In this document: positions 12,401 through 21,400 of the stretch, piece by piece
How positions within the stretch are numbered: position 1 is the first letter of the stretch
Layout: every line of letters begins with the position of its first letter
Assembly: GCA_028583605.1 (NCBI GenBank)
Contig: CM053327.1
Location: 34,032,126 to 34,096,125, forward strand
Direction of reading: 5' to 3'
DNA from: Dastarcus helophoroides
Lineage: Eukaryota > Arthropoda > Insecta > Coleoptera > Bothrideridae
Length of the DNA stretch: 64,000 nucleotides
Program-made: the position numbers and the translations under genes
The notes under the pieces: generated by a model
Told to the model about the DNA's origin: nothing
Database searches by the model: none
Seen by the model: only the letters and a program-made list of their open reading frames with translations

Positions 12401-15400
12401 ATTGGAAGAAGAAATCCCTTTTGATCAATTAAATCCGGAGGAAATAGCGATCTTGAAAGGTTTTGAACGAATAATCATTAGACTGCAGTCGTGGTTTCGT
12501 ATGTCTTATGCAAAATTTTTGAGAGAAATTCATAATCCAGAGCATCCGGAACACATGGAAATTTTCAAAACTCTCAAAGAAATCTACACGGATGCGTTTT
12601 CTACAAATAAACGCGATGAGAGGATGCCAACATTATTAAGAGAATTTTTCTCAAGTAAGGAGGTGGAACCATTTCTGAATTATTACAGCGTACATAAAGA
12701 TTCGGTATCTTCGGTTAATCTTAAGGAATTCAATGGCAGCATCAATGTTGACGCAAAAGTTTGGACCCCTATTTGTCGTTTTCATTTTTATTGCACCACA
12801 AATACTACGATGAATGTGCAATTGTTCAGCATGTTTGACAATCAAGTGATAAGGATTATCGATAACGACACTTACAAAGACATCGAGCATATCGCCAATA
12901 AGGCGTTGGTTCACGAATACATCGCTAACGCTAACGGTTATACGGTCCTTTGCTACGGTACTTGTATCGAAAGGAAAGCTGTCCATTGGAAATTGGTCCT
13001 CATAACACCAAAGCACCTTCAAAACTCCATTAACATATCAGACGGAAACGTAACATCTCATTTTATCGTCGAACCATACGTACCAAACTACGAACACATC
13101 CTTGGAAAGTACCTCTTAAGCATCAAACAGGACACGCTGCTTTCCTTCAGGCTCATAGCCTCTTGCAGCGACGCGAACCTCAACATAAAAATAACAGACC
13201 CGTCCGGAAACGTTATCATGGATTTGACAGGTGGCGACAGATTGACAATTCCAAGTTTGATATTAAAATACGAAATAACCAACATCCCGAGCTCTTCCAG
13301 CTTCTCGGTGCAGTCTTCTATCGGTAGGCCGCCCAAAACTGGCGATAAGAAAAAGAAAGAGAAAAAGTCGAATCAAGAGGATATCAACAAACAAAACTGC
13401 TATGTACTGGAAGCGTTTGTTGTCAAGCAAACGTGGCCCTTGACCAAGGCTGAATGGTCGAATGTCGAAGAAGTTCAGCGCCGCCGACTTTATTACACTG
13501 CGAAAGAAAAGTAAGCAGCATTTAATTTTGCATTTTGAATTATTTCCAAAATTCAAAATTCAAACTTTTATAAACATATCTTCTAATAAATATGACTTTT
13601 TTTTTGAAAATGTTTAGCTTTTCTAATTTTGACGCTTCCTCGAAATTTTGATCTTTTAGAAAGCTTTGACCTTTTTAAATGTTTTGACTTTTTTAATTCT
13701 GATCTTGATATTTTCCAATTTTACAATAAAAAAATCCATTTTTATTCTCAAAATTCCGAAACATTTTGAAAATTGCAAGTTTTTATGACAAAAAAAAAAC
13801 TTTCATTCGATTTACTTTAAATAAAATTTCCCTGTTTTTTTAAATGTCGGCATTTTAAAACCTATACTTTTGAAAAAAAAATTCTTATTTCAGAATTTTT
13901 ACTTTTTTGACAAATTTCGACTTTTCTGAAAATTTTGACCTTTTCTCGTAGATATAATAAGCCTTGTTCTGGTATATACGAATATATACAAGTTTATTAC
14001 GATGCAATTGAAATCTAATTTCATTAGAATCCAATGAAAACAGTGGCGGCTGGTGATTTTTGACAGGGGGTGCGCAGATGCAAAAATATTAGTAGTTAAG
14101 AGTTTAGGTGACACTGCCATACTAAGGTAATAAATTTAAGAGAAACAAAAGTGATATAAAAGGTGTGATATTTAATAGTATTTTTACAAATTAAATTCAA
14201 TTTACATCTTATAACCTCCAAAATAGTTTTGGGTTATCATCTCTAAATTATTTTTATCCAATTCAAAAAAAAACATTATCGACATTTTTGAGCCCCTTTA
14301 AAGTACTCTGTTCGGTTGCACGTCGTTACGGCTATAGGTTACTTAATTAAAATTGTTTGCTTTCATAGGAATAAAATTATATCACTTTTTCATGAAAACT
14401 GCATTTGAAAATAAAATGTATTTTATTACAAAGTTCTAATTAAACTCCACAAAAACACAAAAAAATATTTTTTTTAACAAAACCCGCTCTACGATTTTTT
14501 AAAGAAATAAAGTGTTCAATACTTTCTGATCAAAATTGTTTAAATCCAAATTTACAAATTAATAATTACATCCTAAAATGGGTACTGCCATCTCTTTGTG
14601 AATAGCGGTACTATTGGCTGTTAAGTAAGCTGCACAATTAGCAATCGCAATCGGATCAGCCGGCACCTACGCATTTAGCATCATAAACCGTAAATACACA
14701 CTCCAAACTCTGACTCGTACTCACCATTTGGCAATAGCGCATAAGCGCGGAGCGGCGAACCCCAGGCTAGCGTGGTGTTCTGTAGTTTATTTCTCCGTAT
14801 CCCGTGGAGACCATTGATAGGCATTGCACGGCAGCCACGCTAGGTGCATAATTCTGCACGCACCAACTTATTTAAACTTCCTTATAATATTTAATATAAT
14901 GGAATCAAGCGTTTGCGTACTTTAGTCCGAGTCACTCACAAGTATTATTAGTTAATTAGTATATCATTATTTTGTGTGATAAATGTGTTAAATCCAAGTC
15001 TTTTACATTAAACAGAAAAGAATAGATCGCTCATTTCACGAGGAGCGCGCGCTCTTGCGCTCTTTAAGACCAGACGCCACTGAATGAAAACCAGATTGCA
15101 ATTGCAAAGTTCACGAAGATGAGGCAAAGCTTGTATCACGGGTTGCATCGCAGCATCCATAGATACAAACGTCCTCGGTGTGACTTAACTTTCATCTAAT
15201 TTTGGCAAATGACCAATTAAATGTTCTGTAATTAAACAGTTAAACGTGTTTAAAATTGTAAATATGTACAACCGCAACCATAGACTAGTTTCTGCCTCCC
15301 TTGGCCTCATCAGCATGGTACGGTGGTTGTATACACTTCCAACTCAAAACCTTCAGTCAGTCGTATAAGTATCCAAGAAAGCAAACCCCCATTGGGTGAC

Positions 15401-18400
15401 TTGTAACTGACTTTTAACTGTTTATTACGCAAACATTTTCGCTTCATGCTAATTGAAGCATTCTTCTCTGCTGAGATAATAAGCCTTGTATATACGAATA
15501 TATACAAGTTTATTACGATGCAATTGAAATCTAATTTCATTAGAATCTAATGAAAACCAGATTGCAATGGCAAAGTTCACGAAGATGAGACAAAGCTTGT
15601 ATCACGGGCTGCATCGCAACATTTTCTCGTAGTTTCAACTTTTGGAAATTTCGACTTTTTTCAAAATCTCACCTTTTATAAATATTCACTTTTTAGAATT
15701 TCCAAACTTTGTCCAAAATTTTGGTTCTCAAAATTTCAACTTTTTTTTGAAAAACTCTAGTTATTCTAGAAATGTTGAATTTTTTGAAAATGTCATGAAT
15801 TTTACTTTTTTTAACTTATTTTTTTTATTTTTGGATTTTTCTAAAATTGACATTTTTAAAAATTCCTCTTAAAATTTTAACCTTTGTCCAAAATTTTCAC
15901 TTTTTTAAAAAAATTCATTTTTTTATCTTAACTTAACTGAATTTTTTCAAAATTTTGACTCGAAATTTCAATTTTTTTTTTAAATCGGACTTTGAAAATT
16001 GAACTTTTTCCAAAAATTTCTGTCAATCCGACTTGTTTTCAAAAAAATTCAAAATTTTTCAATATTTACGAGCTTTCGAAAATTCCAACTTTCTTAAAAT
16101 GTGCTAACTTTTGAAAAACTTCAATTTCGCTAGAAATTATAGAATTTGTTTCAAAATTTCGATTATTTTAAGAATTTAACATTTTTAAAACTTCAGTTTT
16201 TGTTAAGTTTTGGTTTTTCAAAAAATTAACATTTTTAAAAATTCATTGTAAATCTTTACTTTTTCTTAAAATTTTCGCTTTTTAAAATTCCATATTTTTA
16301 ATTTTCATTTATTTTCAAAATTTCGACTTTTTCAAAACTCATACATTTTGAAAATTGCAACTTTTTATGACAAAAAAAACTTTCATTCGATTTACTTTAA
16401 AAATAAAATTTCCCTTTTTTTTAAATGTCGGCATTTTAAACTTTTGAAAAATAATTCTTATTTGAGAATTTTTACTCTTTTTGAAAATTTCGACTTTTCT
16501 GAAAATTTTGTCTTTTTCTCGCAGTTTCAACTTTTGGATTTTTAAAAAATTGACATTTTTAAAAATTCCTTTTAAAATTTTAACTTTTTCCAAAATTTTC
16601 ACTTTTTTAAAAAATCCATTTTTTTATCTTCACTTTTTTTGAAAACTCAATTTTTTCAAAATTTTGACTCGAAATGTCTTTTGTAAATCGGACTTTTTTT
16701 GAAAATTGAACTTTTTCCAAAAATTTCTGTAAATCCGACTTTTTTTCAAAAAAATTCAAATTTTTTCGAAATTTACGAGCTTTCGAAAATTCCAACTTTC
16801 TTAAAATGTGCTAACTTTTGAAAAACTCCAATTTTGCTAAAAATTATAGAATTTCTTTCAAAATTTCGACTATTTTAAAAAGTTGACATTTTTAAAACTT
16901 CAGTTTTTGTTAAGTTTTGATTTTTCAAACAATTGACATTTTTTTTAAATTCATTTTAAAATTTTAACTTTTTCTTAAAATTTTGGCTTTTTAAAAAATT
17001 CCATATTTTTAATTTTCATTTGTTTTCAAAATTTCGACCTTTTCATAATTTGAACATTTTGAAAATTGCAACTTTTTATGACAAAAAAAACTTTCATTTG
17101 ATTTACTTCAAATAAAATTTCCCTTTTTTTAAATGTGGACATTTTAAAACTTATACTTTTGAAAAATAATTCTTATTTCAGAATTTTTACTCTTTTTGAA
17201 ATTTTCTACTTTTCTGATAATTTTGTCTTTTTCTCGTAGTTTCAACTTTTGGAAATTTCGACTTTTTTCAAAATCTCACCTTCTATAAATATTCACTTTT
17301 TAGAATTTCCAAACTTTGTCCAAAATTTTGATTCTCAAAATTTAAGCTTTTTGAAAAATTCGACCTGTTTTAAAATTTCCGAGCTTTTGAAAATTTCATC
17401 TCAAAATGTGCGGATTTTTGAAAAACTCTAATTTTTCTAGAAATGTTGAATTTTTTGAAAATTTCAAGAATTTTACTTTTTTTAACTCTATTTTTGGATT
17501 TTTAAAAAATTGACATTTTTAAAAATTTCTATTAAAATTTTAACTTTTTCCAAAATTTTCACTTTTTTAAAAAATCCATTTTTTTATCTTCACTTTTTTT
17601 GAAAACTGAATTTTTTCAAAATTTTTACCCGAAATGTCTTTTGTAAATCGGACTTTTTTTGAAAATTGAACTTTTTCCAAAAATTTCTGTCAATCCGACT
17701 TGTTTTCAAAAAAATTCAATTTTTTTCGAAATTTACGAGCTTTCGAAAATTCCAACTTTATTAAAATGTGCTAACTTCTAAAAAACTCCAATTTTGGTAG
17801 AAATTATAGCATTTCTTTCAAAATTTCGACTATTTTAAGAATTTGACATTTTTAAAACTTCAGTTTTTGTTAAGTTTTGGTTTCTCAAAAAATTGACATT
17901 TTTAAAAATTCAGTTTAAAATTTTAAATTTTTCTTGAAATTTTCGCTTTTTAAAAAATTCCATATTTTTAATATTCATTTGTTTTCAAAATTTCGACTTT
18001 TTCAAAATTCCAACATTTTGAAAATGTGCTAACTTTTTTGAAAAATTTCAACTTTCTTAAAATGTGCTAACTTTTGAAAAACTCCAATTTCTCTAGAAAT
18101 TATAGAATTGGTTTCAAAATTTCGACTATTTTAAGAATTTGACATTTTTAAAACTTCAGTTTTTGTTTTGTTTTGGTTTTTCAAACAATTGAGATTTTTT
18201 AAATATCATTATAAAATTTTAACTTTTTCTTAAAATTTTCGCTTTTTAAAAAATTCCATATTTTTAATTTTCATTTGTTCTGAAAATTTCGAATTTTTTC
18301 AAAATTTTGACCCAAAATTTCGATTTATTTTGTAAATCAGACCTTTTTTATTTGAGTCTTTTTAAAAAAAGGTTTTAAAAAAGTTCGAACTTTTTTAAAA

Positions 18401-21400
18401 CCTTTGAATTTTTCTCAAAATTTTCTATTTTTCTGAAAATTTTGAGTTTTTTAGGTATTCTATTTTTTTATTTCTAAATTTTCGTGGAATGAATTTTTAA
18501 TTTTCATTTGTTTCCAAATTTTCGAATCTTTTCAGAATTTTGATTTGAAATTTCGATTTATTTTGTAAATTGGGCTTTTTTTAAATTGACATTTAAAAAA
18601 AATTGGACTTTAAAAGTTCAAACTTTTTTAAAACCTTCGAATTTTAACAAAATTTTGAATTTTTCTGAAAATTTTGAGTTTTTCTAGGCATTCTAATTTT
18701 TTTAATTTCTAAAATTTGGTGGAATTGATTTTTAATTTTCATTTGTTTCCAAATTTTCGAATCTTTTCAGAATTTTGATTTGAAATTTCGATTTATTTTG
18801 TAAATTGAGCTTCTTTTTAATTGACATTTTAAAAAAAATTAGACTTTAAAAGTTCGAACTTTTTTAAAACCTTCGAATTTTTATCAAAATTTTGTATTTT
18901 TCTGAAAATTTTGAATTTTTTAGGTATTATATTTTTTTTTAATTTCTAAATTTTGGTGAAATGGATTTTAAATTTTAATTTGGTTCCAAATTTTCGAACT
19001 TTTCGGAATTTTGATTTCAAATTTCGATTTATTTTGTAAATTGGGCTTTTTTAAAAATTGACATTTAAAAGAAAATGGACTTTAAAAGTTCGGACTTTTT
19101 TAAAACCTTCGAATTTTTCTCAAAATTTTGTATTTTTCCGAAAATTTTGAGTTTTTCTAGGCATTCTAATTTTTTTAATTTCTAAATTTGGTGGAACGGA
19201 CTGGTCCTTGATTATCTTAAAAAATTGAAATACAAATCTTGTCCCCTGAAACCAAGAAAGATAAAAGTAAATTTTTCCAAAGTGTTCGTCTTTTTTGAAA
19301 ATAGACATTTTTTTAAGATTGACATTTTTGAAAATTAGACTTCCAAATATTTGAATTTTTTTTAAATTTTATTTCAAAATATTTACATTTTTTTCAAATT
19401 TTCACTTTTCAGAAAAAATCATTTTTTTGTGAAATTAATCCATTTCTTAAATTTTATAATTTTTTCAACATTTTCACCTTTTTAAAAATTTTAACCTGTT
19501 TTACAAAGTTTGGTAATTTTTTTAAGATTTCCACTTGTTTCAAAAATTTCAACCTTTTCTCAAAATTTTCGTTTTTTTTAAAAAATTTTCTTTTTTAATT
19601 TTCACTTTTTTTGAAACTTTTGATTTTTTTTAAGTTTGACGTGAAATTTCGAGTTTTTTTGTAAATTAGATTTTTTTTAAAAATTGAACTTTTTCCAAAA
19701 ATTTCGACCTTAAAAATTTGAAATTTTTTAAAAACTTCGAATTTTTCTCAAAATGTTGTGTCCTTTTGAGAGTTTTGAGTTTGTTTAGGTATTCTATTTT
19801 TCAAAAATTTCTAAATTTTTCTTAAGTTCGTCTTTTTTCTGAAAAATTGACATTTTTGAAAATTATGACTCAATAATTTGGATTTTTTGAAAATTTTAGT
19901 TCCAAAATTTGACTTTTTCTCCAATATTTTATTTTTTCTGAAAAAACCATTTTTTTGTGGGATTAAGCCTTCTTAATTTTTGTGTTTTTCTCACAATCTT
20001 CACTTTTTTCAAAACATTAACCTTTTTAAAAAATGTCGGTCATTTTTTAAAATTTCTACTCGAAAATTCCAACCTTTTTTAAAAATTATCACTTTATCTA
20101 GAAATTTACTCTTTTCTCGATAACGTTTTTTTTTTCAAAATGTCTATATTTCCCATTTAATTTCTAGTATCTGCTTATAGGCGCTCCCGTCGCTCAGGAA
20201 AATCGCCCCGCGTGTCCTCAAATGCCGATGACAGGTACGTAGGTTATAACACAGTTCTATACAGGGTAGGCCGAAATATGCGAAAGTCCTATAACCAATT
20301 ATTGTAATCACTCACGGTTTCCTACACTAGAAAAAGTGATTTTCCAAAAATTAGAAAAAAAAATTAAATTTGATAATACACGTAGAATACAACCTAGACT
20401 GCAAATTCATGCGGCCCAACAGTTGAAACACTGCCACCTAGCGAAGTGGTTGCTCTCTAGGAAAGTTCCCAGAAGACAAGGATTTTAATGCACAGACCAA
20501 TAGGTTTGAACACTTATTAGATTCGAAGTTTGGAAACCAAAGATCGATTTCGATCTTTTTAGATCTCGTCAGTTTGGTATATCCAACTCGAATGCTAACA
20601 AATGTTCCGACAACTGTGCATTAGAATCCTAGTCTTCTGGGAACTTTCCTAGAGAGCAACCGCTTCTCTAGGTGGCAGTGTTTCAACTGTTGGTAGTTCA
20701 GCTACCTATGATTCACTGTTTTAAAGGATGTTGTGGTAACATAGATGGTAACTGTGGCCGCGGGGAGGCAATATGTTTTTCAACAGTGTGCACCGGCTCA
20801 CACAAGCCATTTAGTCTAAACTGGCTCTCAGACAATGCGGACATGTTCTGGTCTAAAGAGTTTTGGCCCCCAAATAGCCCGAATTTGAACCCCCTCGACT
20901 ATTATGTTTGGAGCATTGTTGAACGGGTTACCAATAAGTCAGGGCACCCTAATGTCGCGTCTCTATGCGCCGCTATCGAAGCAGCATTCGCCAAAATGGA
21001 CAGCGCTGCGTTACAGAGAGCGTGCGGGTGCTTCAGGACAAGAATAGAGGCGATAATTGACGCCAACGGCGGTTATATTGAGTGATTGTACTCCTGAGAG
21101 GTCACACGAATATTGACTGAAAACATTTTTTTTTACATTTGTTCTTTGTGTTAATATATTATATTTGAAAACAAAGTTTTATTTGTCCGGATTTAACTGG
21201 CGCACCCTGTACACGCCTGGAGGGCTGCATGAATTTGCAGTCTAGGTTGTATTCTACTTGGATACGACATTGTTGGAGATGGCCATAGTTTTCTCTATGG
21301 ACCAATAGGTGGCGGTAGTCTGAGTCACACGCTGGACGTTCGTTGATTCTTTAATACTTACTTGTCGGAACATTTGCTAGCATTCGAGTTGGAGATACCA

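Noticed and set aside
20262..21209. A single clean mariner element bounded by CAGGGT ends
   Set aside because: The two ends share only a few bases, and another inverted-repeat pair (20377 and 21263) crosses the right end, so one simple element does not fit.
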